Shown here: one piece after another, positions 47,200-63,540 of the stretch | How positions within the stretch are numbered: the stretch's first letter is position 1 | Layout: each line of letters begins with the position of its first letter | Assembly (NCBI GenBank): GCA_034190875.2 | Contig: CM067346.1 | Coordinates: forward strand, 38,859,191-38,923,190 | Origin: Urechis unicinctus | Taxonomy: Eukaryota; Annelida; Polychaeta; Xenopneusta; Urechidae | Reading direction: 5' to 3' | DNA length: 64,000 nucleotides | The notes under the pieces: generated by a model | Database searches by the model: none | What the model was told of the DNA's origin: nothing | Seen by the model: the letters and a program-made list of their open reading frames with translations, nothing else | Translations under genes and position numbers: made by a program

Positions 47200-48145
47200 G
47201 GTGTTCGGCAAGGAGGGATTCTCTCCCCTTATTTGTTTAATGTCTACATGGATGACCTTAGTAACTGTTCCACGGGTTGTATTGCTGGTGATCAAATTGT
47301 AAACCATCTGATGTATGCTGATGACCTGGTTGTATTTAGCCCACCAGCTAATGGTCTAATGCAGTTATTAAAATCCTGTGAATCATATGGTATCAAACAT
47401 GATATAAAATACTCCAAGAAGAGTGCTGTGTTGATATGCCGCAACTCTTTCACTAAAAAAGTGGTATTTCCGAATTTCTCAATCAATGGTGATATAATAG
47501 CTGAAGTAGATAGTGTTAAGTATTTGGGTAATTTTATATGTAATGATCTCCATGATGACAAAGACATTTATAGGCAGTGCCGTCAATTGTATGCACAAGG
47601 AAATTTGCTTGCGCGTAAGTTTCATATGTGCTCAAACAATGTAAAAATTGCTCTGTTTCACTCTTATTGTTCTTCTTTTTATACATGTCAGCTCTGGTGG
47701 AACTACAGAAAATCTGCTATCACTAAATTACATACTGCTTATAATAATGCATTTAGAATGTTGCTGAGACTGCCTCGCCACTGTAGTGCTAGTGGAATGT
47801 TTGCCTATAATAATGTACGTAGCTCCCATGCTATAATTAGAAATCTCATTTTCAGTTTTATGCTAAGGGCTGATAAATCACCCAACACAATTGTACAGTC
47901 AGTTCTTAGATCTGATATCAAATGGAAATCAGAATAAGAACTCACTGGATGAGATTACTCTATGTTCACTTCAATGATGTGACCTAATAATTCATGCTAG
48001 GCCATCTTTTTTTCTTTCTATGTATGTTTGTATATATGTGTAAATATAAATTTAGATTTCTAGTTGCTATGGACCGCATATAAAGTTATACTTTGTTGTT
48101 GTGTCTGAAATAAATAAATAATAATAATAATAAATAATAATAATA
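47200..48145 (+). pseudogene. 5'-truncated LINE, reverse-transcriptase C-terminal part and 3' tail
   Basis: A frame opens at 47200 with GVRQGGILSPYLFNVYMDDL and runs to a stop at 47937. It includes the catalytic-loop motif YADD (HLMYADDLVVFSPP) and a C-terminal domain with VKYLGNFICNDL and ALFHSYCSSFYTCQLW. A stop lies immediately upstream, so only the second half of the reverse transcriptase remains. About 180 bp of 3' UTR follow, ending in a (TAA)n-like tail at about 48110-48145. That tail is typical of target-primed insertion. Clade not assigned. Confidence 0.85.
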
Positions 48146-49690
48146 GAACAAAAATATTAAAGAGTCACCAACAGTGGTCACCAAGCCAGTTTGTTTACCA
48201 CAGAAATGGAAGCAGATGCAATTGAATATCTTGCACCGCTTTGAACAGAGCGCTCATTACGACATTTGCGTTTCTCTCTCCATTAGCTAGAATGATCAAA
48301 AGATGTTCTTTTGTGGCAAAATTCCAGTGTTGACCAGTGTTTATCGTGTTACATAATAACAGTTTTCTTTATATATATATATATTGATATGCTTAGCTGC
48401 GCATGACGGTAATATTGACATAAGACGATAGCTACCTTCAGCTGTGCTTTGTCGGGCGGAACGGAGCCGTGCACAACTAGGCGGTCACTGAGCTGATCCA
48501 AATGATCCAACCTTCTGACTGACCCTATCCACCAACTGCCAGTTTTATTTCCCGAGAATGTGCTCGTTGGTATTGCACAATGTAAGATGTCTCATGGATG
48601 TGCAGAGGCGCTTAATGACCAATTGACCCTATTTTTTCTGGTACCCGTTACGTGTTAGTTATCACAAAGTCACATGGGAGATATGAGGAATGTGCTTTCC
48701 ATATCACTCACGTGACCATACGATAACATGCGATAAATCTTGCTAACCCCTTTCTGATCCAAGGCTCGATCATTTTATCCCCAAATTTAAGATGTCTAGA
48801 GTAACCCCGTCGTGCAATGGTGTTCGGAAGTTGTTTAAGCAATCTAAGGCATCACAAGGTGCCTTCCTGTTTATCTCTTATATCCAGACGCCCTGTCATT
48901 TAAACATTGCAATTCATCGTTGCGCTGTTTTAAGACTTCCTTCTGATGTCTGTAGTCTCGTGCCATGGATTGATCGTGAATTGAATAATGACCTTGTTTG
49001 TGACCATACTTGTACAGAAGACTTAGCTTTATTGATGTCCTGACATGAAAGTTGGTTTTCATATCACCAATATACAGAAGCGACTTAATACAGTACACAT
49101 CATCACTAAAATCCGCACTCTAGTCTCTCTCTCACTCTTTTACACACACGCACTCCCCGTTCTAATTCTCTCACTCACGCACTCACTCATTCACTCACTC
49201 ATTCACTCACTCACTCACTCCAAGCAAGCGAGCGAGCGAGCGAACAATCAAGCACATACACAATGCCAATTTCAAATATCCGAGTGTGATTGCATGGGGT
49301 ACTGAGCTATAAGTATATGTCCATCTTACCCAGTTGGACACTCTATGTTTCAGAACGAATGACTGTAATTGTTGATATATCATGCAACGACGGCTATGCA
49401 GCACGGGCTGACTTTCCGTACTTATTGTTTCACCAATAGTATGATCAATAGGTTAAGTTTAATGGTTTAATGAAATAAGTTGTGTGACGTAACGGCCTTC
49501 AGTAAGAATAGATAATTATCTCAACGGTCCAGAGAGAGGCATACACATTGAGAGATTGCAGTTTTTTATGTTACACGTGATTGTGATCAATCCATTAATC
49601 ATTATTTACACATGGGGCGACAAACAGAAAACATTAGCCGTTAGCTATTAAATCCCAGTTTTGATAAAAAAAAGTTAAATTAAAATTTAT
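48146..49690. other. Spacer with simple repeats
   Basis: No gene was recognised. At about 49125-49235 there is a CACT/CTCT-rich simple repeat followed by (GCGA)n. The short frame at 48792-49043 has no recognisable content. Confidence 0.5.
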
Positions 49691-49692
49691 AT

Positions 49693-49707
49693 AGCGCATG
49701 TGTGTGT

Positions 49708-49798
<91 letters not shown>

Positions 49799-49802
49799 TG
49801 TG
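49693..49802. repeat. (GT)n microsatellite
   Basis: About 110 bp of GT dinucleotides, interrupted twice by TATG. Confidence 0.97.
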
Positions 49803-49809
49803 TAGCCTG

Positions 49810-50290
49810 TATGGCAAGCTCAAGAGTTGGCAATTTGCCACAGCAAGGAGACATTTATATGTGAAACAAGTGTCATGAAAGACAAATTTAAGGGCACTGA
49901 GTTGTAGCCTCTCGAGATTCTGAGTATTCTGTTTGCCACAGGCATGCCATACAACAGGACAATCACTAAAATGACATGTGAATAAAATCTCAAATAAAAA
50001 GCTGCTTGACATCTGTCTCTAGCAGTCTGTAGAAACAATTGAGTACACTGATGTGAATGCTAGCCTTGTGAAAAAAAAATTGATATATGCTCCTCAAGGC
50101 CCATTTTGTTATCAATATGAACCCAAACAAATTGACAGAGTCTGATGCAGCAATAGATGCATTGTAAAGAGATTTGTTGGCAGTGTCAGTGAACATTGCA
50201 TGAAACTTGTTAGCGTTTGCTCGCATCTCATTTGTATGTACCCATGATGTAATACTTTTACATTCCGATAACAGGATGTCGTTGGTCACT
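49810..50290 (-). pseudogene. Second LINE reverse-transcriptase relic
   Basis: Minus-strand pieces in two frames read as the C-terminal part of a LINE reverse transcriptase: [20 protein letters not shown] near 50250, and CPVVWHACGKQNTQNLERLQ with LSALKFVFHDTC near 49900. The pieces are out of frame with each other and lack the catalytic motif, so this is a fragment. It differs from the LINE at 47.2 kb and probably belongs to another clade. Confidence 0.75.
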
Positions 50291-50332
50291 TAAGGTCAAT
50301 TACCAGTTGATGACGATGATGTGGCCAAGGCG

Positions 50333-50470
<138 letters not shown>

Positions 50471-51020
50471 TATACTATACATGTTACATATTATATAACA
50501 ATCTTGAAAATACACAGGAAATATCAATATAAAAGTACATTAATTCGCAAATGCAACAAATAAACAAAACATATCACCCATCATGCACTGCGCGAGTCAG
50601 GCCTCCCCACCTAGTATGGGAGGCAGCTTGGCAAGAAAACCCATTCTGCCACACTGCCCCCACATTACCAAGTGTTTGGCCCAAACACACCACGTAAAAG
50701 CAAACACGCACATTAAACATGGAAAACAACAACACAAAAGTAAAGAAAAATGTTTCAAAATAACCACCACACAAATTCAAGTAAAGGTCTGGGCGGACTT
50801 GGTCCTTCTACACATGACACCTGGTTTTGGCGTCCAGGTCGCTGATAGTTCATACACTGTGCCGCTTGGTAGCACAGCCCTTTCCGTTCGCGTTATGGTG
50901 CTAGCTTAATCTTCTAGGAAGGTCATGTGTGGGTTGGCACGGCAGGCTTCCAACCAAAATTGCCTCAGCAGAGCAGTCTGTGGCGATGTGTAGGTCAGCG
51001 AAGAAAGAGCGGGGGTCTGC
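50471..51020. other. Spacer before the coding minisatellite
   Basis: No gene is recognised in this 550 bp. It may include the 3' end of the gypsy element or of the minisatellite ORF unit, but no LTR end could be matched. Confidence 0.35.
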
Positions 51021-52100
51021 TCATCTGCGAAGGGGAATCCCCAAAGGATTTATGGGGATTACCTTGTCTACCGCAGTGATGACAAGTATGGAGGCAACAG
51101 ATGAAGTACAGTTCTCAACCGTGGAGGTAGCAGATGAGATAGAGGTAGCAGAAGGGGTAGAGATAGCAGAAGAGGTACAGGTCTCAATTGTGAAGGTAGC
51201 AGATGGGGTAGCAGATGGGGTAGAGGTCTCAACCGTGGAGGTAGCAGAGATGGGTAGCAGATGGGGTAGAGGTCTCAACCAGATGGGGTAGAGGCATGGA
51301 GGTAGCAGATGGGGTAGAGGTCTCAATCTTGGAGGTAGCAGATGGGGTAGAGGTCTCAACCGTGGAGGTAGCAGATGGGGTAGAGGTCTCAATCTTGGAG
51401 GTAGCAGATGGGGTAGAGGTCTCAACCGTGGAGGTAGCAGATGGGGTAGAGGTCTCAATCGTGGAGGTAGCAGATGGGGTAGAGGTCTCAATCTTGGAGG
51501 TAGCAGATGGGGTAGAGGTCTCAATCTTGGGTAGATGGGGTAGAGGTCAACCGTCTCAACCGTGGAGGTAGCAGATGGGGTAGAGGTCTCAATCTTGGAG
51601 GTAGCAAATGGGGTAGAGGTCTCAACCGTGGAGGTAGCAGATGGGGTAGAGGTCTCAACCGTGGAGGTAGCAGATAAGGTAGAGGTCTCAAATCGTGGAG
51701 GTAGCATCGTGGAGGTAGCAGAAGGGGTAGAGGTCTCAACCGTGGAGGTAGCAGATGGGGTAGAGGTCTCAACCGTGGAGGTAGCAGATGAAATGGAGGT
51801 CAGAAGCAAAGAGGCTGCTGGTGATGACAGTAACTCCATATAAGGGCTGAGCGAGAGCTCCTCCAGTTCCCACATGTCAGAAGGAGGGGTCAGAAGCTGG
51901 AGAGGAGAAGGGGTACGCAGAGGGTAATCAGCATCTGCCAAGACTCGTGGATCGGCTTCTACCTTTAGCCTGATGGAGCGCTGGGCGGAAGAGGGAGAAT
52001 GCGGCCTCTTGTCGGCGTTTGGGTGGCACCGCATCACCCGTGCAGACATCTTTTTGTGTCCCCCCAACGGCAAACGGATCTTGCAATGCAAGCACTGCAT
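51021..52100 (-). CDS. Unrecognised ORF with CxxC motif and 33-bp coding minisatellite
   Basis: A 359-codon open frame. The first 120 residues look like ordinary protein: CLHCKIRLPLGGHKKM then VMRCHPNADKRPHSP (a CxxC...H...C...H pattern, possibly a zinc knuckle), then SSAQRSIRLKVEADPRVLAD. The rest is a tandem array of a 33-bp unit encoding STVETSTPSAT. Near 51530-51560 the unit is disturbed and the frame changes, so later units read as RLRPLPHLLPP. Near 51290 the frame returns to the Thr/Ser form. It lies about 300 bp downstream of, and on the same strand as, the gypsy pol, but does not resemble a gypsy protein. It could be a separate mobile-element gene or a host gene fragment. No function is claimed. 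Confidence 0.45.
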   Translation of the reverse strand: MQCLHCKIRLPLGGHKKMSARVMRCHPNADKRPHSPSSAQRSIRLKVEADPRVLADADYPLRTPSPLQLLTPPSDMWELEELSLSPYMELLSSPAASLLLTSISSATSTVETSTPSATSTVETSTPSATSTMLPPRFETSTLSATSTVETSTPSATSTVETSTPFATSKIETSTPSATSTVETVDLYPIYPRLRPLPHLLPPRLRPLPHLLPPRLRPLPHLLPPRLRPLPHLLPPRLRPLPHLLPPRLRPLPHLLPPRLRPLPHLLPPCLYPIWLRPLPHLLPISATSTVETSTPSATPSATFTIETCTSSAISTPSATSISSATSTVENCTSSVASILVITAVDKVIPINPLGIPLRR

Positions 52101-52407
52101 CACCTCGTCGTGATTTTCAGCGTTTTGCGTTATGTCCTACTGGGCAGCATCAAGTTGCACCTCCCACAATGGCTCACTATACCAGATATGACTGCACACA
52201 AACAACGCATACGTTAATGGAAAATGGTCATCACACTAACCTTTTATGGACCTCAACTTAGTTATCAATAAAATAACTAACAGTATTAAAGACAACATAC
52301 AATCAGTGTAAACAAGGCTTAGGAAGTGAGTTGGGGTGGAGAGTGCTAGCAAAGCAGCAAGTTCTTCAAACCCGACAGAGCTTCTACATATTCCTCAAAT
52401 GGCCATG
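52101..52407. other. Gap between the minisatellite ORF and gypsy pol
   Basis: No ORF or repeat recognised. If the gypsy copy had kept its 3' end, the polypurine tract and LTR would be expected about here, but no matching LTR was found on the other side. Confidence 0.35.
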
Positions 52408-52717
52408 TTACCACCCCAATCTATCTGGAGGCCTGACATTCTTTCGAGTACGAGTTCCCTTATTTCTTATAAGAGGGTTCCGTACAACTGGTGGGAGATC
52501 ATTGGGACCATCTGGGTCACTATCAGACTCAGATAGTTCAATTTCACTATATGTATCTGCATGATCATTAGCCCTATTATGCAGCCACGAAGGTGGGTGT
52601 ACCAGATCATTCACATGGACAGTAACTTTTTTTGACCACGCTGATTGTTGCAAGGTGCAAGTTACTGCATTTGGCTTGGCAGTGACCATGAAATGGCCCT
52701 GATAGGGGGAGGCTAGC

Positions 52718-53380
52718 TTATTGGCAGCAGTGGCTGGAGAATAGTACCTCAATACCCAATCCCCTACATTGAACTCTCTCTTGTATCATAGTAGGCTTTC
52801 TGCCTAACTGCAGCCTTGCCCAACTGCCGCCTAGCCCGATCACTATTTGCCTGCAGTGCTTCCCTTCCCATTCCACGTACTCACTAGCACAACGGGACCG
52901 ACTGATCTCATCTAGGGGCGTGTATAATAAGTCAACTGGGAGAGTCATCTCCCGCCCACAAATCAGGGAATTTGGTGTACATCCTCTGCTGCCACGTGCC
53001 GTGGCCTGGAATGCACACATCACATATGGGAGGTGGTCCTCCCACTCTTCCGGATTGTCTTGGCATAGCAACCGATCTCTCTTGAATCTCTCTACTTGCC
53101 CATCTGACAGGGGTTGGTATGGGGTGGTTCGGGTCTGTTTTATCTGGAGGAACTTGCAGAGCTCTTTTGTTAGCTCAGCCTGAAACTCTGAGTGTAACAC
53201 TAGTGGTGTCCCGAATCTACAAAACACTTCAGTCACCAGCTTATAAGCTACAGTGACAGCCTTGTGAACGTCCAAAGCGAATGCCTCGGTCCACTTACTG
53301 AAGTAGCCACAGACAACTAAGATCCAGGTTTTGCCAGTTGAGGAAGGGACAGGAAGGCTAAGGATATCCATGCAGAACAT
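52718..53380 (-). pseudogene. Gypsy 1 integrase core and C-terminal domain
   Basis: Contains CGYFSKWTEAFALD, TRTTPYQPLSDGQVERFKR (with the third catalytic residue Glu) and GCTPNSLICGREMTLPVDLL. The expected second catalytic Asp is replaced in VLHSEFQAEL. The frame continues with a break into 52752-52408, which reads as the domain after the integrase core. Confidence 0.8.
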
Positions 53381-53947
53381 GGTCTCCTTGACAAAGCATC
53401 AGCATTGTTATGAACCCTGCCTGCTCTATGGTGAATTTCAGTGCCTTATGTGCCTATTATTTCAAGCCAATGGGCCATTTGGCTTTTTGAACCCTAGTAA
53501 CCAACGAAGAGCCCCGTGATAGGTGCGCACAATGACATGACTGCCAAACAAATAGCCGTGGAAATGTTTTAATGAGGAGATGACTGCAAGAAGTTCTCGG
53601 CAGGTCTCGCAATATTTCTTTCAGTCTTACTGAAAGTCTTACTGCGATCACCCACTCAACCCCATATTGTGGCTGAGAAGGCACAGCCCCCAGAGCAGAA
53701 TTGCTAGCATCGGAGTCTAGTATATACTTTCCAGTCAGGTTTCGGTACCCTAGCAGGGGGCTCGAGGTAAGGGCAACCTTCGGCTTATGGAAAGCATCTT
53801 TACATTGACCTATACAAATTTGCTTTCCGTCAGCTTGTGCAATGGGCGGGCAATGTCAGCAAAACTCGGGACAAACCGTCTATAGTAGGAGGCTAACCCA
53901 ACTAAGCTGGAAACCTCGGTGACATTTCTAAAGGAAGGCCAGTTTAC

Positions 53948-54483
53948 TAGTCAAGGTCCCCTAGCCTGATGGCTGCGGGCGCTGTTTACATGTTACTGAT
54001 GTTCAATAGTCTCGCCTTCAGGTCTAGGGGACCATAATATATTGAACTGGACGGGCATCCCAGATTTGGGATGCTCCAATCACAAGCCGTGTCTCTCGGT
54101 CACTCTCGGGTACCTTTGAGTCGTTGTCTCTCATTGGTCAGTTCTACAATTTCCGAAGTACTTGTCCAACCGGCCGAGTGATTTTTATGAGCCAGGCACA
54201 CATTCTACAACACTCTGATTTGTTGTCTCACGCTGAGTGGCACCGTTAATCACACATTCGGCGAGAGAAGCAGACACACAACTGGTTCTTTAACTTACTA
54301 TCACGTAAACATACTATCGTGCAATTAAGGTCAATCAGGGCCACAACCTTTGCTATGATTGGTCACAAAGATTAACGAACGTGTCTAATGAATATTCGGA
54401 CGCGCCACTTTTAGTGCTGGTCGTGTCGTAGACTCAAAGGGCGAGAAGCGTAGCGGAACCCCTGGAGTCTGGGACGCAGACTA
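53948..54483. mobile_element. 536-bp element nested in gypsy 1, 9-bp target-site duplication
   Basis: The element interrupts the gypsy pol frame. CCAGTTTAC stands on both sides (53939-53947 and 54484-54492), a 9-bp target-site duplication. The ends begin TAGTC and end GACTA, with partial inverted similarity further in (TAGTCnnnGTCCC). A 9-bp duplication suggests a Mutator-like element, though the inverted repeats are short. Inside, at about 54150-54290, is a block related to the GLO1-intron transposon at 44271. The right 100 bp recur at 38459-38562. It has no ORF of note. Confidence 0.8.
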
Positions 54484-54499
54484 CCAGTTTACTATGGCT

Positions 54500-54930
54500 T
54501 CTACTTTTTTTAGGGTCCGTACTAATGCCATCGCTTGAAACCACATGCCCAAGAATGGAAACTTATCTTTCAGAAGCCGGCCCCTTTGGGGAGCTATCTT
54601 CAAGCAAGCCGACCTTATACGGCTACGCACTTCACATAGCCTCTTCAAATGAGACTCAAAAGGAGTCCCCAAAGACAATAATGTCGTCTAGTATACTAAA
54701 CACGTTTCCCAGTGCAACCCAGCCAACACAAGCTCCATCAAGCCTTCAATTGCGGCAGGGGCACAGGCTAGGCCAAATGGCATCATTATGAATTGCCACA
54801 GCCCATCAGGTTTACAAATGGCTGTCTTGGGCCTATCACTTTCATTCACCTCTACCTGCCAATACCCGCTAGCTAAATCTAGGGTAAAGAACCACTTGGA
54901 ACCACCCAAGGCTTCCATTGACTCGTCCAT
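54500..54930 (-). pseudogene. Gypsy 1 reverse-transcriptase fragment
   Basis: Carries FFTLDLASGYWQVEV and FGLACAPAAIEGLMELVLAG. The reading frame is lost near 54688, where the catalytic motif should follow. The downstream connection segment reappears in another frame with LFNWP-like sequence (VEAIVNW) just before the nested element. Confidence 0.8.
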
Positions 54931-55200
54931 TCGGGGTATGGGGTAGCTATTTATGACTGGGGTGAATTTAACCTCCTATAATCTAGACAACATCTCAGTA
55001 AACCATCCTTCATTTTGACCAAGACCACTGGGGAGGCCCAGGGACTGCTGGAAGGTTCAATGATGCCCAGTTTCAACATCCTTTTTACCTCTTTGTCTGC
55101 CTCTTGCCTTAGGGTCATATATATCCGTCTTGGATGCTGCTTTATTGGGGCAGAATAAATTTCCCAATAGATATCTCACGACACACTAAACCGGTCATGC

Positions 55201-56706
55201 CTATGTGCCATGATATTCTACTAGCAGCTTGCAGACTTCAATGCCCTCAACTGTTGCCATAATTGTTCCTTCATAAAGAGTTACAGAGGATGGGTTTACA
55301 TTCATCACTCTAAACGGTACCATATCACCACTCGGGTCAACCACTGATTTAGCAACTAAAATATCCCTCTCAAGGGGAGCATCTGTTTGTTCGTTAATGG
55401 CATCATCAATTGCTACACGGTTGACCACAGGTTCCCCTCTAGCCTCCCTTTCATCTCTCTGCTTCTTGAAGCATTGTGCAACAAAGTGCACTTTTCGGCC
55501 ACAGTAGTGGCAACTACCTGTCACCTTGCCATCCCTTGACTTTTGAGAACGAGAAATGTCAGTATTCTGCGACAACCGTTCTAGCTGGGCTTTAACCTGT
55601 GCCAACTCAGCTCGTAACTCATCTTCAGGGCTACGCTCGAGGCTATTTTCCTCCCACTACGCACGCATATGATGTAGCTTATGGCCACCTTTCCTACGTG
55701 CACCCCCAACTAGGAAAACATCATATTCGAGCGAGGACTTCAGCGCCTCATCAATATTTCTTGACTTAGCTAGAAACACAAACAACTCCATGTTTGTATC
55801 CCCAAAAAAATCCATGAAGCAGTCCCTAGCTAGAGCTTCCCTGACATCTACTGAAGCAGAAAGGTATGTAAGCCTGACTAGCCTCTTGATATCTTGGACC
55901 AATTTATTGAGAGTTTCCGACATATATCTCGTCATCCCGTTCATCTGGGCCCGATACACTTCAGATTGATTGTCCGGGTCGAACGTAGCCATTAAGACAC
56001 TTGTGAGGACTTTGTAGTCAATCTTTTGACTCATCTCTAAATCACTTAACAAACTCTGTGCCTGGTCCTCAAACTTAAAGCCATTTCTAATGCACTCTCC
56101 TGACTAGTCCAGCCATTCACAGATGAGCTCGCATTGCGCTAGATAGTCCTTAATACTGGATTTGCCATCATACACAAGGGGTCTTCTGATCTCTCTCCTT
56201 GCAGGTACTAAGGGGGCAGCACAAGGAAAGGTCCTAGGGTCCATGTAGGTGATAATCTCTGGCCTGACTGCTTAGACTAGGTCCTTGGGCTAGTCTGCAT
56301 AACCCCAGCAGGAAGGTCCAATGGAGTCAGCGGAGCTGGCTGGGTGGACTCAACAGTCTCTGCTCTGGCCGCTTCACAGCCCAAAACAGAAGCTAGCTGA
56401 GCACCCACTTGCTCCCTACCACCAGTTTGATTCACCCTGCTGACACCGCATCATAAACTAGTCTAACTGGTACCTGCTGTGATTGAGTATTTTTTCTAGG
56501 TATTTCTGGCAAGCTAGACTGAGACTCAGTTCCCTGTCTCTCAGGAGCTTGACTCGATCTGAATCCTGTTTGGCTGTAACCCCAGTATGGGTTCCACGAA
56601 CTAGATGCAGCACCGTTGGTGTGCTGCATAGGAGCAGGGGGTAGTAGTAACCGTGCATTGCCCAGGGCATTGGCATAGCATGAGGAAATAAATGAGGTGA
56701 CAACAT
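55201..56706 (-). pseudogene. Gypsy 1 gag and nucleocapsid region
   Basis: The piece at 56052-55657 (VLMATFDPDNQSEVYRAQM, SETLNKLVQDIKRLVRL) is a typical gypsy capsid segment. The piece at 55605-55201 holds one CCHC knuckle, CHYCGRKVHFVAQC, which has His-to-Cys spacing like CX2CX4HX4C. An N-terminal Gln/Ser-rich piece lies at 56706-56432. Stops at 56100 and 56270 separate them. Confidence 0.75.
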
Positions 56707-61343
<4,637 letters not shown>

Positions 61344-63540
61344 TCATGTTGATATTTTGTGGATGGGCGCACAATTCGGCTGCTTCTTCTCAAGGGGTTG
61401 ATGGGTGGAGGGGGAACGTAATCCTGTGGCGTGGGGTGGGTGTGTTGCTGTGTAATGCTCGAGATCTTTACTGAGTGGTTCTTCTATATGCGTGCCAACT
61501 TTTCTCATCTCACGCAGAATTTGCTGTTTTGACAACATAGCTTCTTGGCTCCTTGTTATCTTTAAGCACCACGCCATGGGCCTAGGTTTTGTTGTTCCTT
61601 ATTAGTATCGGGACCTGTTGTCCTGGTTGTAGTAGGGAAAGCTCCTTGAGAGTTTTGTCCTGCTCCTGGGCTTTTGCCCTTTGTTTCTCTATTTAAGTTT
61701 TGGGGGTCCAAGCTCACTGTGCTGGGGCAGCATGGTGACCAATGGCTTGATGTGTCTTACATGTCTTTCGATGATCCCCTTGCTCTATGGTGAGCTTGTG
61801 ATGTTATTTATTTCACAGTTCTGTATAAACACAATAGGCTTTTATCTTGTCTGCCTCTACCTGGCTGCTAACTGGGGTAGGCATACGAGTGGATATTTTG
61901 TGACCCTGTCCACCGTGATAAGGTACACCTTGTCGTTAACCTCAAACAGTTCTGATGTAATCGTTTGCCATGGCCGTGTAGATGGTGTGTGGGGAACGAG
62001 TGGTTCCCTCCTCTTGCTGGCCCGCGTTCGTTGACATGCGTCACATGCTTTGCATGTTGCTTCGATGTCCCTATTGATGTTAACACAATATGCACTTTAC
62101 CGTGTCCGTCTTCGGGTCTTTTCAATGCCTATGTGTCCGTGATGCAACTGGTTTAGTATATCCTGTTGCAGAGTTTTGGAAATCAGGGTTTGTCGTCCCT
62201 TGAATATGCCGTCTGCTTCTATGGCTAGCTCTGAACGACCAATATGGGCGTGGACTTGGTGGTAGTTCATTGATTTGTTCAGGCAACCCTGTAGAGACTA
62301 CAGTTTGAGACTGCTTAGTACTGGGTCTGCTTCAGTCTTGTGTCTTAGATCTTCCTATTTGCCTGGTGCAAAATTGATGAGCGCCACGGTGAGGTGTTGA
62401 GGATCCTCTATGATGCAACTCCATGCTTATTTCTCTATTATCTTGTAGATTTGGGATTCTACTAAATGTGTCTGCTAGTGTCATTTCCTTTCCGCGTCGG
62501 TAGCTTGAAACCATATTCTTGGACTTTCAGCAACATTCTCTAGAGCCTTGGTGGCGCAGAGTGAAGTGGTTTTGAGCAGTGGCTTGTGATCTGTAACAAC
62601 CGTGAATTCTCTGCCGTATAGGTAACTTTGGTTCCTATGGATGCCGTAGGCTATTGCTAATATTTCACGGTCGATGTTTCTGTAGCGGGATTGGCACTCA
62701 GGCTTTAGGAGACATATGTCACTGGTCCCTTCTGTTGCACGAGTGCTGCCCATAGTCCTTTTTGGGAGGCGTCTAATTCTAGGTACACTGGTTCCACGGT
62801 GTCATAGTTCTTGCGGCAGCTGGCTGTACTCTGAGATATCCGTTTTGAGGACTATAAAACAACTTTGAGAGTCCCATGTCCAAGGGGATTCTCAGTGTTT
62901 TATGTGCAAAGCATGGTATGAACAGTTTGAGATATGACAACATACCAGGAAATTTTTGAAGGTCCTCTTTATTTTGTAGGGTTGGCATCTGGTGCATATT
63001 TTCAACCATTGCTGGATCAGGCATGATATCTGATTTTGATTAATTGTTTCTGAAGAAAAATACACTCTCTTTCCTTATATCACATACTGCACTGATGAAT
63101 ACAAGTCCTCTTTCGCATGCTCGCGCCATGAGGTTTGTTAGGTTTTGGTCATGTTCTACAGTGTTTCTTCGAAGCCACGATCACAACGTCAGCTATGCAC
63201 ACAACGCCTTTTAAGTCCTTCGGTGATTTGATCCATTTCATTCAGGAATATGTCTTGAGACACGTTTATGCCAAATGAAAGGTGTTTCCAGAAGTAGCGC
63301 CCAAATGGTGTGCGGCATGCGGTGAGTAACTGTGACTGATCGTCCAGGTGTACGGCCCAGTATCCAGCTTTTGCGTCAAGCTTGCTGAACACGTTCGCAT
63401 AAGCGAACTCAGGGTTGAGCTCTTCTACTGTTGGAATTTTGTATGGGCAACGCTTGGGGTTTGCAGTGAGCCTCTGTGGGTCGAGACATGTTCCTAGAGA
63501 TCCGTCTTTCTTTGTGCTGAATGAATCAGTCGCTGTCAAT
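61344..63540 (-). mobile_element. Decayed Ty3/gypsy retrotransposon 2 (pol remnant)
   Basis: Minus-strand order: reverse transcriptase at 63539-63189 (KRCPYKIPTVEELNPEFAYA, FSKLDAKAGYWAVHLDD, TPFGRYFWKHLSFGINVSQD); connection segment at 63024-62800 (DLQKFPGMLSYLKLFIPCFA); RNase H at 62753-62481 (RNIDREILAIAYGIHR, FTVVTDHKPL); linker at 62514-62332; integrase zinc-binding and core start at about 62140-61880 (CKACDACQRTRASK, with PWQTITSELFEV); and a C-terminal piece at 61577-61344. Several frameshifts and stops occur, the middle of the integrase is missing, and gag is absent. The protein type differs from gypsy 1, so it is a separate family. Confidence 0.8.

Larger units (their letters stand above)
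52408..56706 (-). mobile_element. Broken Ty3/gypsy retrotransposon 1
   Basis: Minus-strand order is gag, protease region, reverse transcriptase, RNase H, integrase. Gag-like pieces lie at about 56706-55657, a zinc knuckle (CHYCGRKVHFVAQC) at about 55530-55489, reverse transcriptase at about 55180-54500 (WFFTLDLASGYWQVEV), an RNase H start at about 53730 (YILDSDASNSALG), integrase at 53380-52760, and a C-terminal tail at 52752-52408. Frameshifts and stops separate the parts. The reverse-transcriptase frame breaks near 54688, at the position of the catalytic aspartates. The integrase second acidic residue is Glu (LHSEF), not the usual Asp. No LTR pair could be matched by eye. A 536-bp element is inserted at 53948-54483. 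The copy is dead. Confidence 0.85.

Noticed and set aside
51100..51800. 33-bp repeats considered as CRISPR or bacterial repeat protein
   Set aside because: No spacers; tandem coding minisatellite in a eukaryotic setting.
52408..56706. Treating gypsy 1 as an endogenous retrovirus with an envelope gene
   Set aside because: No signal-peptide and membrane-anchored frame follows integrase; the downstream 51-52 kb ORF has no envelope features.
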